This document shows positions 1 through 8,758 of a stretch of DNA of 42,291 nucleotides, piece after piece (positions within the stretch are counted from its first letter, which is position 1; each line of letters starts with the position of its first letter). Under the pieces are notes generated by a model. That model saw only the letters and a list, made by a program, of their open reading frames with translations. It was not told the DNA's origin and ran no database searches. This stretch comes from Clostridium sp. Marseille-P2415 (GTDB taxonomy: Bacteria; Bacillota; Clostridia; Lachnospirales; Lachnospiraceae), in assembly GCF_900155545.1 (NCBI RefSeq), contig NZ_LT732525.1, forward strand, positions 199,155 through 241,445, given 5' to 3'. A program made the position numbers and the translations under genes.

Positions 1-2
1 CC

Positions 3-731
3 GCCATATCCTGTGACATCCCGCACACCACCTGCAGCACGCCGGGAACAGCCAGCAAATGGTCCTATCTGTTCGTGGATATGGGGGAACTTCTACACCC
101 GTTTTTTACCGGAACGGACCTCCGTAATGTGGATCTGTTTTCCATATCCGAACACCATTTAAGCCGGATCATGGGGAAGAAGGAATACCCGGTGATCCAT
201 TCCCTTGTAACGGAGATCATAGAAGAGATGAAGAGAAAAGAGTCGGGTTATGAGCTTATCGTCCGCGGCCTTTTTCTTGCTCTGGCTTCAAACCTGATGC
301 GGATCGCTGCCGCCGGAAGCAAAAAAGAAGACCAGCAGCCGGAAAACGCTCTGGTCATTGCACCGGCACTGGATTTTATCCGGTACCACTATATGGAGGA
401 TTTCCCAATGGAAAACCTGGCCGGCTTATGCGGCTTAAGCCCGACTCACTTCCGCAGGCTGTTTTCCTCGGTCATGGGAACCCGGCCTCTGGAACACTTA
501 AATGCTACCCGGATCCGGAAGGCCGCCGACTTGCTGCGCATGACAGAGGAATCCGTCTTAAGCATTTCCGAACGGGTGGGATTCCATTCCATATCAAGCT
601 TTAACCGGCACTTTCTTTCCATCATGGGACAGACACCGCGGGATTGGCGCAGGCAGATGTCCATTTTAAAGGACCAATCGGTATTTAAGTACAACGGATG
701 GATGTACGCAGAGATATTAAAGAAAAAATAA
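3..731 (+). CDS. AraC family transcriptional regulator, 5' end outside the window
   Basis: The reading frame is open from base 3, so the gene starts upstream; the GTG at 75 is internal. The first visible residues (HTTCSTPGTASKWSYLFVDM) resemble the end of the N-terminal cupin-like sensing domain of AraC regulators. The C-terminal ~100 residues carry two helix-turn-helix units: the first around MENLAGLCGLSPTHFRRLF, the second around ISERVGFHSISSFNRHF, followed by the typical GQTPRDWRR end. It should be a DNA-binding activator or repressor responding to a small ligand. It lies 14 bases before the acyltransferase gene on the same strand, so the two may be co-transcribed. Family assignment is firm; ligand and targets cannot be read from the sequence. 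Confidence 0.88.
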   Translation, partial: AISCDIPHTTCSTPGTASKWSYLFVDMGELLHPFFTGTDLRNVDLFSISEHHLSRIMGKKEYPVIHSLVTEIIEEMKRKESGYELIVRGLFLALASNLMRIAAAGSKKEDQQPENALVIAPALDFIRYHYMEDFPMENLAGLCGLSPTHFRRLFSSVMGTRPLEHLNATRIRKAADLLRMTEESVLSISERVGFHSISSFNRHFLSIMGQTPRDWRRQMSILKDQSVFKYNGWMYAEILKKK

Positions 732-745
732 AAGGCAGGTAATCT

Positions 746-1720
746 ATGGACCGGGAACAAAGAAACTTTAAAATGGACAATACAAAGGCGCTTTTGATCT
801 TCCTTGTTGTGTTCGGACATTTTCTGGAACTTTTTAAGGGAGATATCAGCGCTTTTCTTTCCCTTCTCATCTATTCCTTTCACATGCCTGCCTTTGCATT
901 CTGCTCCGGATATTTTGCAAAATGGAATCCCAGGCACCTGATTCAGAGAATTCTTTATCCTTATGTCTGTTTCCAGGTCCTTTACCTGCTGTTTGGGAAA
1001 TTCTTTCTTGGGGATCCCTTTTCCCACCCCTTTACCCGTCCCTACTGGCTGATGTGGTACTTAATGTCCCTGTTTTTCTGGTATTTGCTCCTGCCGGTAA
1101 TTGACCGGTATCAGCATTTCAGGCTCTGGTTCATTACCGGAGCAGTGGCTCTTGCGCTTTTAATCGGCTTTGTGCCATGGGCCGGATACCGGTTCAGCTT
1201 TTCCAGGACCGTTGTCCTTTTTCCTTTCTTTCTAACGGGATACCTATGCCGCAATGTGTGGGAATCCAGCTTGCAGGCTTTGAAAAAAAGGGGTTCTATG
1301 GCCGGCTCTCTGTTATGTCTCGTCATGCTGGGATGCATCCTATTGCTGTGGTCAAACCGGTTAAGCATAAAACCGGAATGGCTCTACCATTCCACGTCTT
1401 ACGCTCTGGGCGGTTATTCCATCCGGATAAGGGGACTGCTCCTCTTAAATGCCGGAATCTGGACCTCATGGCTTCTTTTTTATCTGCCCGGACGCAGGAT
1501 CCCCATTGTCTCTGCTCTGGGAAGACATACAATGGCCGTTTACCTTTTGCACGGCTTTTTCTTAAAGCTGGCAAAGGCAAACGGCCTCTTATCCGGCAGC
1601 CAGGCTGTCAACCTGACGGCCTCCTTCCTTCTGTCACTGCTTCTTTGCTTACTGCTTGGGAATCCTATGACGGAACGGCTGTTTCATTTTCTTTTCTCAG
1701 CGGAATGGCAAAAGCATTAA
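746..1720 (+). CDS. Acyltransferase 3 family membrane protein
   Basis: A 324-residue polytopic membrane protein with about ten hydrophobic segments. The N-terminal motif DNTKALLIFLVVFGHFLE matches the start of the acyltransferase 3 family (fucose 4-O-acetylase-like), where the histidine in the first helix is thought to be catalytic. Such enzymes move acetyl or other acyl groups onto exported sugars or cell-wall and surface polymers. The start ATG follows the AraC gene by 14 bases with a weak AGG-type ribosome site. Its TAA overlaps the convergent ftsH stop inside one TTAA sequence at 1717-1720. Substrate unknown. Confidence 0.82.
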   Translation: MDREQRNFKMDNTKALLIFLVVFGHFLELFKGDISAFLSLLIYSFHMPAFAFCSGYFAKWNPRHLIQRILYPYVCFQVLYLLFGKFFLGDPFSHPFTRPYWLMWYLMSLFFWYLLLPVIDRYQHFRLWFITGAVALALLIGFVPWAGYRFSFSRTVVLFPFFLTGYLCRNVWESSLQALKKRGSMAGSLLCLVMLGCILLLWSNRLSIKPEWLYHSTSYALGGYSIRIRGLLLLNAGIWTSWLLFYLPGRRIPIVSALGRHTMAVYLLHGFFLKLAKANGLLSGSQAVNLTASFLLSLLLCLLLGNPMTERLFHFLFSAEWQKH

Positions 1721-3579
1721 ACCTCTGCCTTATTGAAGATTTCCATAAATTCTTCCCCTGTAATTGTCTCCCGCTCCAGTAAGTATTCCGCTATTTCATG
1801 AAGCTTTTTCTCATGGTCTTTCAGTATCTGTAAAGCTTTCTGGTGCTGCTCTCTTATAATCCTTATCACTTCACCGTCAATCTGCCTTGCCGTCTCAGGA
1901 GCACAGGCAAGGGATGTGTCACCGCCCAGATACTGATTGGTCACGGCTTCCAAAGCCACCATATCAAACTCATCGCTCATGCCATAGCGGGTTACCATGG
2001 CCCTGGCGATCCTGGTGGCCTGCTCAATGTCATTGGAAGCCCCGCTGGTAACCGTGTCAAAAACCAGTTCTTCCGCTGCCCTACCTCCGGTAAAGGTAGC
2101 AATCTTACTGAGGGCTGCGTCCTTTGTCAGAAGATGGCGCTCTTCCTCGTCTACCTGCATGGTATAACCGAGAGCCCCGGAAGTTCTTGGTATAATGGTG
2201 ATCTTATGGACCGGTGCCGAATGATTCTGGGAAGCGGCGACCAGCGCATGGCCCACTTCGTGATAGGCAATGATCTTTCTTTCCCTGCCGCTCACAGAAG
2301 CGTCCTTCTTCTGGTACCCGGCGATGACCACCTCTACGCTTTCCTCCAGATCCTTCTGTGTCACGGTCCTCCTGCCCATGCGGACTGCCCGGAGCGCTGC
2401 CTCATTGACCATGTTGGCAAGCTCCGCACCGCTGGCTCCGACCGTAGCCAATGCGATTCCATGAAAATCCACGTCATCGGATAGTTTTACATTTTTGCCG
2501 TGAACCTTCAATATGGCTTCGCGGCCATTTAAATCGGGAAGCTCCACCGGTATCCGGCGGTCAAAGCGGCCTGGCCTTAAAAGTGCCTTATCCAGAGAAT
2601 CCGGGCGGTTGGTCGCCGCCAGAATCACCACGCCCTTTCTTCCGTCAAATCCATCCATCTCGGCAAGCAGCTGGTTTAAAGTCTGTTCCCGTTCGTCATT
2701 GCCGGTAAAGCCGCCTCCGTCACGCTTCTTTCCTATGGTATCAATCTCATCGATGAACACGATGCAGGGTGCCTTATCATTGGCCTGTTTAAACAAGTCC
2801 CTGACCTTTGCGGCTCCCATGCCCACGAACATCTCCACAAATTCCGAACCGGATATGGAAAAAAACGGAACATGGGCCTCCCCTGCTACCGCTTTGGCAA
2901 GAAGTGTCTTACCGGTTCCGGGAGGGCCTACCAGCAGGGCGCCCTTGGGAAGAGAGGCTCCGATATCTGCATATTTCTGCGGCTTGTGCAGGAAATCCAC
3001 GATCTCCTTTAAAGCTTCCTTTGCCTCCTCCTGTCCGGCCACATCCCGAAAGGTTTTCCCTGTCTCGGATTCCGCATAGATCTTCGGGTTGGACTTCCCA
3101 AAGGTCATGGCATTGCCGCCGCCCATTCTCTTCTGCATCTGCCCGGATAAAAAATTCCCCAGAAATACAAAAATCAGAATTGGAAGGATCCAGGTGATCA
3201 AAACGGAAATAATGGGAGACGTCTGTACAACAATGGTCTTTTCAAACTGAACATTATGGGACAGCAGTCTCTCCATCAGCGTATCATCCGGCCAGGGCCC
3301 TGTCTTATAAACCTCATACACAGGCTTGCCTTCCCAGTCCTTCTTTCCGGTATCGGATTTAAACTGGATCTCAGTTTCGGTCTTTGCAACCGCCTGGACC
3401 TTTCCCGCATCCACCATTTCCAAAAATGTGCTGTACGGAACCTCCGTTACCGATTTTGACTGGATCCAGGGAACCGCCATTGCATTAAACAATACCATGA
3501 GAATTAAAACAATTGCATAATAAAAAATAAATGGCTTTTTCGAATCTTTTTGCGAATTGCCACCGTCTTTCAAGCCCAT
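1717..3579 (-). CDS. ftsH: ATP-dependent zinc metalloprotease FtsH
   Basis: A 620-residue membrane-anchored AAA+ protease that extracts and degrades misassembled membrane and short-lived cytoplasmic proteins as a hexamer. Visible parts in order: transmembrane helix ~16-38; extracytoplasmic domain ~40-120; second helix ~123-145; Walker A GPPGTGKT at 218-225; Walker B IVFIDEID at 273-280; second region of homology RPGRFDRR at 335-342; zinc site HEVGH at 440-444 (HExxH). The pore-loop segment FVGMG is present. HEVGH instead of the usual HEAGH still fits the catalytic consensus. The ATG is preceded by AAGGAGG. It lies 21 bases after the flavodoxin stop, so the two are probably co-transcribed. Clostridia often carry FtsH paralogues; this may be an accessory copy. 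Confidence 0.96.
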   Translation of the reverse strand: MGLKDGGNSQKDSKKPFIFYYAIVLILMVLFNAMAVPWIQSKSVTEVPYSTFLEMVDAGKVQAVAKTETEIQFKSDTGKKDWEGKPVYEVYKTGPWPDDTLMERLLSHNVQFEKTIVVQTSPIISVLITWILPILIFVFLGNFLSGQMQKRMGGGNAMTFGKSNPKIYAESETGKTFRDVAGQEEAKEALKEIVDFLHKPQKYADIGASLPKGALLVGPPGTGKTLLAKAVAGEAHVPFFSISGSEFVEMFVGMGAAKVRDLFKQANDKAPCIVFIDEIDTIGKKRDGGGFTGNDEREQTLNQLLAEMDGFDGRKGVVILAATNRPDSLDKALLRPGRFDRRIPVELPDLNGREAILKVHGKNVKLSDDVDFHGIALATVGASGAELANMVNEAALRAVRMGRRTVTQKDLEESVEVVIAGYQKKDASVSGRERKIIAYHEVGHALVAASQNHSAPVHKITIIPRTSGALGYTMQVDEEERHLLTKDAALSKIATFTGGRAAEELVFDTVTSGASNDIEQATRIARAMVTRYGMSDEFDMVALEAVTNQYLGGDTSLACAPETARQIDGEVIRIIREQHQKALQILKDHEKKLHEIAEYLLERETITGEEFMEIFNKAEV

Positions 3580-3600
3580 AATGCTCCTCCTTTTCCTCTG

Positions 3601-4104
3601 TTACTTTTTAAGAGCTGATTCTGCAAATTCACAGGCATTCTGAAAATCCTGCTCATTTGGATGAAGCATTGCGTCCTCATATGCGGATATCAGGGCCCTG
3701 ATCTGAGGGGTATCGTTTATTACCTGCATCTGTCTGTATTTTTCAAGGATCTGGGGTGCCATCTTACCGCCGCACAAAAAACAGCCCAGATATTCATTAT
3801 CATCCGGTATAAAAACAGCTACCTGCTTTTCTACCTGTTTAAAATATTCTTTATTTCCGGAAAGCCCGCAGGTTCCAAACAAAGCCACCCGCTTGCAATG
3901 CAGCTCCGAAAGAAAATCTATCACTTCCGTTTTGCAGGTTCCGCGGTTGTTCCAGAATCCTACAAAATATGTCTCCGCTTCCTCACCATGCAGTTCCTCC
4001 AAGCTGACAATGTCCTTGGATTTTCCAGGAAGCGCTTCAAAAATCTTCATGGCTACCTTCTGAGTATTTCCGGTTTTGCTTGTATACACAACTAAATAGT
4101 CCAT
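3601..4104 (-). CDS. Flavodoxin family protein
   Basis: A 167-residue flavodoxin-like protein. The N-terminus MDYLVVYTSKTGNTQKVA contains the FMN phosphate-binding loop (TSKTGNT) after the first beta strand, and the length is typical of a single flavodoxin domain. The start at 4104 is chosen because AGAGGAGG stands 8 bases before this ATG; a longer in-frame extension up to 4242 has no ribosome site and crosses the promoter. It has its own promoter at 4127-4155 and leads into ftsH. The cysteine-containing segments (FGTCGLSG, GCFLCGGKM) resemble the flavodoxin subfamily that includes BilS, the partner of bilirubin reductase, but no bilR-like gene is seen here. The role in electron transfer is inferred. 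Confidence 0.85.
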   Translation of the reverse strand: MDYLVVYTSKTGNTQKVAMKIFEALPGKSKDIVSLEELHGEEAETYFVGFWNNRGTCKTEVIDFLSELHCKRVALFGTCGLSGNKEYFKQVEKQVAVFIPDDNEYLGCFLCGGKMAPQILEKYRQMQVINDTPQIRALISAYEDAMLHPNEQDFQNACEFAESALKK

Positions 4105-4126
4105 ATATTCAGCCTCCTCTAAGAAT

Positions 4127-4155
4127 AAAATATACCCAATTGGCTTATTTTTCAA
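4127..4155 (-). promoter_or_regulatory. Sigma-A promoter of flavodoxin-ftsH
   Basis: On the minus strand, TTGAAA (4150-4155) and TATTTT (4127-4132) are separated by 17 bp and lie just before the AGAGGAGG ribosome site of the flavodoxin gene. The terminator of hemL lies immediately upstream, so flavodoxin-ftsH forms a separate unit. Confidence 0.6.
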
Positions 4156-4232
4156 TAGATAATCGGAAATGTTAATACAATTTATGTAACTTTTATATTT
4201 TATACTGTAAAATTTATGACTTAAAACTCCGT

Positions 4233-4269
4233 AAAAAAACAAAGGCCGGAAAACAGCCGCTCACCGGCC
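4233..4269 (-). terminator. Intrinsic terminator after hemL
   Basis: A GGCCGG/CCGGCC stem (4244-4249 with 4264-4269) is followed on the minus strand by TTTGTTTTTTT. It sits 26 bases after the hemL stop and closes the tetrapyrrole transcript. Confidence 0.72.
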
Positions 4270-4294
4270 ATTCTCCAGCCTTATTCATCTGTAC

Positions 4295-5572
4295 TTAATC
4301 CAGGATGCCTGCTGCTTCCTTTATGACCCCGCAGGTTTTTTCAATATCCTCATCCGTATGGACTGCGGACAGGAACAGAATCTCAAACTGGGAGGGAGCC
4401 GTGTAAATACCATGCTCCAGCAGGTAATGGAAATACTTTGCATATTTGACCGTATCAGAAGTCAGCGCGGTGTCATAATCCACCACCGGATTTTCTGTGA
4501 AAAATACGCTGAACAGGGAACCTGCCTGATTTACCTGGACGCGGGGAAGGCTTTCCTGCAGAGCCTTTACAAGCCTCCCGGCCTTCTCTTCCAGAGAGGG
4601 ATAGATTTCCGGATGCTCCATCAGGGTCTTTATGGTCACGATTCCCGCTGCCGTAGCAATTGGGTTGCCGGAAAGTGTACCGGCCTGGTAGACCTTCCCT
4701 GCCGGGGAGACCACCTCCATGATTTCCTTCCGCCCTCCGTAAACTCCCATGGGCATACCGCCGCCCACGATCTTCCCCAGGGTCGTCATATCAGGCGTAA
4801 CGCCGTAATAACCCTGGGCTCCGCCAAGTCCCATACGGAAGCCGGTTATGACCTCATCAAAGATGAGAAGTGCCCCATACCGGGTCGTGATATCCCTTAA
4901 GAATTCCAGAAAACCGGCCTTCGGAGCTACAAGGCCCATATTGGCGGCTACCGGTTCTACCACCACAGCCGCTATTGCATCCGGAAATTCTTTAAAAAGC
5001 TTCTTTACGGATTCCTCACTGTTATACTGGGCGAGCAAGGTGTGTTGGGTATAGGATAACGGTACTCCGGCACTGTCCGGCGCGGAGCCCGTCAGCGCAC
5101 CGGAACCGGCCTTTACCAGAAGTCCGTCGGAATGGCCGTGATAGCAGCCTTTGAATTTGATGATCTTATCCCTTCCGGTGTAGCCTCTTGCCGCACGGAC
5201 CGCACTCATGACCGCTTCTGTCCCGGAGCTTACCATACGCATCATTTCTACGGAAGGAATGCACTCCTTGATGAGTTTACCCAAAACCAGCTCTTTTCCG
5301 GTGGGCGCTCCGAAAGACAGGCCGTCAAAGCATGCCTCTCTCACAGCTTCCACCACCGGCCCCCAGGCATGTCCAAGGATACATGGCCCCCAGGAATTCA
5401 CGTAATCAATGTATTCGTTGCCGTCTTCATCATAAATATGGGAACCTGCCGCCCGTTTTACGAATACCGGAACCCCTCCAACGGAACCAAAGGCACGGAC
5501 CGGGCTGTTTACTCCGCCCGGAAAATACTCCCTTGATTCCTCAAATAATGCGCTCGACTCTTCTATCTTCAT
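4295..5572 (-). CDS. hemL: Glutamate-1-semialdehyde 2,1-aminomutase
   Basis: A 425-residue PLP enzyme that converts glutamate-1-semialdehyde to 5-aminolevulinate, the second step of the C5 tetrapyrrole pathway. It has the family start (FPGGVNSPVRAF), the SSGTEA cofactor loop near 115-120, the FDEVITGFR segment at ~238-246 and the Schiff-base lysine in TLGKIVGG at residue 267. Full length. The ATG is preceded by AAGGAG about 10 bases away. It is the last gene of the hemA-led cluster on the minus strand, separated from cobA-hemD by about 120 bases that contain a tandem 52-bp repeat. Confidence 0.97.
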   Translation of the reverse strand: MKIEESSALFEESREYFPGGVNSPVRAFGSVGGVPVFVKRAAGSHIYDEDGNEYIDYVNSWGPCILGHAWGPVVEAVREACFDGLSFGAPTGKELVLGKLIKECIPSVEMMRMVSSGTEAVMSAVRAARGYTGRDKIIKFKGCYHGHSDGLLVKAGSGALTGSAPDSAGVPLSYTQHTLLAQYNSEESVKKLFKEFPDAIAAVVVEPVAANMGLVAPKAGFLEFLRDITTRYGALLIFDEVITGFRMGLGGAQGYYGVTPDMTTLGKIVGGGMPMGVYGGRKEIMEVVSPAGKVYQAGTLSGNPIATAAGIVTIKTLMEHPEIYPSLEEKAGRLVKALQESLPRVQVNQAGSLFSVFFTENPVVDYDTALTSDTVKYAKYFHYLLEHGIYTAPSQFEILFLSAVHTDEDIEKTCGVIKEAAGILD

Positions 5573-5590
5573 TTTGACTTACTCCTTTCT

Positions 5591-5694
5591 TTATTATTGC
5601 CTTTATTTTCCCGGCATAAAGGGATACCCGCAGGGTGTTTCCTTATTATTGCCCTTATTTTCCGGACATAAAGGGATACCCGCAGGGTATATCC
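5591..5694. repeat. Tandem duplication of a 52-bp unit between cobA-hemD and hemL
   Basis: Two adjacent copies, 5591-5642 and 5643-5694, differ at only a handful of positions. Each holds a run with two overlapping small palindromes (GGGATACCC and CCCGCAGGG), able to form short hairpins in the mRNA. The repeat begins directly after the cobA-hemD stop and ends just before the hemL ribosome site. It occupies the place where many clostridial clusters carry hemB. No coding potential is convincing. Confidence 0.85.
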
Positions 5695-7209
5695 TTATAT
5701 TTCCTCATTCCAGTCCCGGCATATGGCATCCGCCATGCCGCGGATACTGTATGCCTCTGCTATGATATCAGCCTTCTTTCCTTGTTCCATAAGCGCTTTG
5801 GCCGTGACATCCCCGATGCATACCACCTTAAGGCCGGAAAGGGCTTCCGTAAGCTCCTCATCCGCATCCGCAAAAAATGCTTTCACTCCCGAGGCACTGG
5901 CAAAAGTCAGATAGTGGATGCGACGCAGGGCTTCCTTCCAATGGTCCGTCTTTTTCCTGCTTAAGACCACATCGTACAGCACAACATCATCATAGGATGC
6001 CCCAGTCCCGTCCAGAACCTCATTAAGCTCCTTTGAACCTCCGGAAGACCTGGGAATCAAAAGCCTGTCGCTCCGTGATATCAGATCCTTAAGGCCGGCA
6101 GCCAGATCACTTACCTGATATTTTCCCGGCGTATAATCGGCACGGAATCCATATTGGAACAGTTCTCCCGCCGTTCCCTTCCCGACCGCAGCGAATTTCA
6201 CATGGCCCAATGCCCGGAAATCATGGCCGTATTCCAAAAGACCGTGAAAGAATTCCCGTACTGCATTGGCACTGGTAAAGACGACCCAGGTATAAGATGC
6301 CAGTTTTTTATAAGCTTCCTTCATGGGCTTACCCGTCCGGCAGGATTCCACCCGAAGGTTTTGCAGACATTCCGTCCACCCGCCAAGGGATTCCAGCTGT
6401 CTCCTGAGTTTTCCGGTAAAGGAATCCGTCCCCGTTACTCCGATCCGGCACCTTTCCAAAGGGTATTTCACAGTGGAAGAAAAATCAAGGGAAGCCGCCT
6501 CTCCCACCGCAATGATGGCAGGGCTTTCGATTCCTGCCTCCAAAACCTTCTGCCCGATATCTTTTAAGGCACCCCGGACCGTTTTCTGCTCCGGAAGGGT
6601 TCCGCTGTGAATGACTGCGGCGGGCGTCTCCCCGGATTTTCCCTGTTCCAGAAGCCCCTTTACGATGAGAGGAAGATTTCCAAGTCCCATAAGGAAAATA
6701 AGAGTCCCGGAAAGCTTTGCAAATGCATCAAAATCAGGCGGCAGCGTCCCTCCCTCTGAAAGAGTATGGCCCGTCATGATGTGAAAGCTCCTGCTCAATG
6801 CCCGGTGGGTTACGGGAATCCCTGCACTGGCCAGGGCCGCGACCGCAGAGGTGACACCGGAAACCACTTCAAATGGGATCCCTGCCTCAGTTAAAGCCAG
6901 GATCTCCTCTCCCCCCCGTCCGAACACAAACGGGTCCCCGCCCTTTAACCGGACAACTGTAAGGCCCTCCCCTGCAAGCTCCACCAACAGCCGGTTTATT
7001 TCCTCCTGCTTCATGGAATGGCAGCCGGCCCGTTTCCCCACATAGATTTTCCTGCAGCCGGACCGGACTGAATCCAGAAGGCGTTCCGAAATAAGGGAAT
7101 CATAGACCACCGCGTCACATATCTCAAGTCTTGACAGTCCCTTTACAGTCATGAGTCCCGGATCTCCGGGACCGGCCCCTACCAGATAGACGACTCCTGT
7201 TTTCTTCAT
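5695..7209 (-). CDS. cobA/hemD: Uroporphyrinogen-III C-methyltransferase / uroporphyrinogen-III synthase fusion
   Basis: A 504-residue two-domain enzyme. The N-terminal ~245 residues are an SAM-dependent uroporphyrinogen III methyltransferase (VGAGPGDPGLMT near the start, then VRLKGGDPFVFGRGGEE), which makes precorrin-2. The C-terminal ~250 residues resemble uroporphyrinogen III synthase (YTWVVFTSANAVREFF; LTFASASGVKAFF), which closes and inverts ring D of hydroxymethylbilane. This fusion order is common in Clostridia. The start at 7209 follows AAGGAGG at 5-base spacing; an in-frame ATG at 7236 would overlap hemC and lacks a site. It diverts the pathway toward siroheme or cobalamin rather than protoheme. 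Confidence 0.95.
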   Translation of the reverse strand: MKKTGVVYLVGAGPGDPGLMTVKGLSRLEICDAVVYDSLISERLLDSVRSGCRKIYVGKRAGCHSMKQEEINRLLVELAGEGLTVVRLKGGDPFVFGRGGEEILALTEAGIPFEVVSGVTSAVAALASAGIPVTHRALSRSFHIMTGHTLSEGGTLPPDFDAFAKLSGTLIFLMGLGNLPLIVKGLLEQGKSGETPAAVIHSGTLPEQKTVRGALKDIGQKVLEAGIESPAIIAVGEAASLDFSSTVKYPLERCRIGVTGTDSFTGKLRRQLESLGGWTECLQNLRVESCRTGKPMKEAYKKLASYTWVVFTSANAVREFFHGLLEYGHDFRALGHVKFAAVGKGTAGELFQYGFRADYTPGKYQVSDLAAGLKDLISRSDRLLIPRSSGGSKELNEVLDGTGASYDDVVLYDVVLSRKKTDHWKEALRRIHYLTFASASGVKAFFADADEELTEALSGLKVVCIGDVTAKALMEQGKKADIIAEAYSIRGMADAICRDWNEEI

Positions 7210-7222
7210 TGCATCCTCCTTT

Positions 7223-8125
7223 TCACACAAGGCCATCGGCAGCCTCCTGTGCCAGTTTATCCAGTTCCTCTGATTTTCCCCACAGGTGGATCCTTTTTAT
7301 CTCTTCCCCTCTTCTGTTTATCCCAAGAACCTCCATCTGTCCGTCCTTTAACTTGGAATACACTCCGACAGGCTCATGACAGCCGGCATTTAAAAGCCTT
7401 AAGATCTTACGCTCCAGCGTCAGGCACATTCTGGCTTCCCCATCCTCAAGATGCTTTACGATATCCTCTGTCCCGGAATCCAGCCGTCCTTCCACGGCAA
7501 GGATCCCCTGGCCGCCTGCCGGGATAAAGGTTTCACAGTCAAAATAATGGAAATCATACCGGCCGTCGTCCTGGAGCCCCAGCCGTTTTAAGCCTGCAGC
7601 TGCCAGAATGATCCCGTCGAAATCACCTTCCATAAGCTTAAAAAGCCTGGTCTGCACATTGCCCCTTAAATTCTCACAGCGCACCCCAGCCTCCGGCCAC
7701 ATGGTCTTTCCGATTTCCTCTATCTGGATTTTTCTTCTTAAGCTGGAGGTTCCGATTACGATTTCTTTTTTCCCGGAAAATCCGCTTCCGGCCGGTGTCA
7801 CCAGAACATCTCTGGGATCTCCTCTCTCCGGAACTGCCACGATTCCCAGGCCTTCTTCCAGTTCCACAGGCAGATCCTTGGCGCTGTGAACGGCGAAATC
7901 GATCTCTCCCCGCAAAAGGGCCTGCTCGAATTCCGTAACGAATACACCCTTTCCGCCGAATTCCAGAAGCGGCCTGTTAAGAATCCGGTCCCCTTCCGTC
8001 TGTTTTAATACCAGTTCTGCGGACAGTCCGGTACCGGCCTTATTTAAGGCTTCCGCCACCAGTTCTGCCTGGACCACCGCCAGAGCGCTTTTTCTTGTTC
8101 CGATTCGGATGGTTTTACTTCTCAT
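7223..8125 (-). CDS. hemC: Hydroxymethylbilane synthase (porphobilinogen deaminase)
   Basis: A 300-residue enzyme that joins four porphobilinogens into hydroxymethylbilane. The start RIGTRKSALAVVQA, the HSAKDLP segment (80-86), the arginine-rich GTSSLRRKIQ region (126-135) and the cofactor cysteine in NAGCHEPVG (C249, dipyrromethane attachment) are all visible. It overlaps the upstream dehydrogenase gene by 11 bases, which indicates translational coupling. Its substrate requires porphobilinogen synthase (HemB), which is not encoded in this window. Confidence 0.96.
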   Translation of the reverse strand: MRSKTIRIGTRKSALAVVQAELVAEALNKAGTGLSAELVLKQTEGDRILNRPLLEFGGKGVFVTEFEQALLRGEIDFAVHSAKDLPVELEEGLGIVAVPERGDPRDVLVTPAGSGFSGKKEIVIGTSSLRRKIQIEEIGKTMWPEAGVRCENLRGNVQTRLFKLMEGDFDGIILAAAGLKRLGLQDDGRYDFHYFDCETFIPAGGQGILAVEGRLDSGTEDIVKHLEDGEARMCLTLERKILRLLNAGCHEPVGVYSKLKDGQMEVLGINRRGEEIKRIHLWGKSEELDKLAQEAADGLV

Positions 8126-8756
8126 GCTCAGCCAGCTTCCTTTCTATCAGTTTCTTTGCCTGTTCCCTGGTAAAGGTCCCTCCCTGCCGGATCCCCTCTT
8201 CTGCCATGGTTTTAAAAATCTCCATCCGGACAGGCTGGGAATCTGATTCTTCCTTTACCATATCCCGGTACGAACCAAGCTGTTTCGCCAGGCCGCCGAA
8301 TCCGGGAGGAATGGCCTGCTTGAAAATTCCTTTCAGATACTTGGCAAGGGTCGGGGCGCTTCCTCCCGTGGAGATCCCCACCGTAATATCTTCGTCCTTT
8401 ATCAGGGCCGGAAAAATAAAACTGCATTCCTCCTGCACATCCACTACATTAACCGGAATTTTCCGTTCCCTGCACAGGAGGGATATCCGCCTGTTTAAGG
8501 CTTCATCCGAAGTTCCGGCCACCACGAAATCCATATTTTCAAGGTCAGATTCTTTAAAATCCCGGTGCTCCAATAACACCCTGCCTTCCTTCTCCTTTGA
8601 CAGCCGTTCCAGTTCATGTGTCATTTGCGGCGCCACTACCGTAATATCAGGCCCATAATCTTTTAAGATCAGAGCCTTCCGGTAAGCAACCGGCCCCCCG
8701 CCGGCAATCAGACATTTTTTCCCTTCAATGTCTACGAAAAAAGGAAAATAAGCCAT
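8115..8756 (-). CDS. Precorrin-2 dehydrogenase / sirohydrochlorin ferrochelatase-like protein
   Basis: A 213-residue protein of the CysG N-terminal/Met8/SirC family. It has the opening PFFVDIEGKKCLIAGGG with the NAD-binding GGGPVAYRKA loop, the VVAPQ strand end, and the NVVDVQEECSFIFPALI and VGISTGGSAPTLAKYLK segments typical of the family. It oxidises precorrin-2 to sirohydrochlorin and may also insert iron to give siroheme. Start 8756 has AAGGAGG at 7 bases; an ATG at 8762 overlapping the hemA stop (ATGA) is too close to that site. Whether chelatase activity is retained cannot be decided by eye. Confidence 0.9.
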   Translation of the reverse strand: MAYFPFFVDIEGKKCLIAGGGPVAYRKALILKDYGPDITVVAPQMTHELERLSKEKEGRVLLEHRDFKESDLENMDFVVAGTSDEALNRRISLLCRERKIPVNVVDVQEECSFIFPALIKDEDITVGISTGGSAPTLAKYLKGIFKQAIPPGFGGLAKQLGSYRDMVKEESDSQPVRMEIFKTMAEEGIRQGGTFTREQAKKLIERKLAEHEK

Positions 8757-8758
8757 GG

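Noticed and set aside
1177-1782. 201-codon open frame on the plus strand
   Set aside because: Overlaps the acyltransferase gene in another frame; no membrane pattern, no ribosome site.
1843-2484. 213-codon open frame on the plus strand
   Set aside because: It lies wholly antisense to the conserved ftsH ATPase/protease region, has no ribosome site and resembles no family.
5591-5694. Possible CRISPR array
   Set aside because: Only two adjacent copies with no spacer between them and no cas genes nearby.
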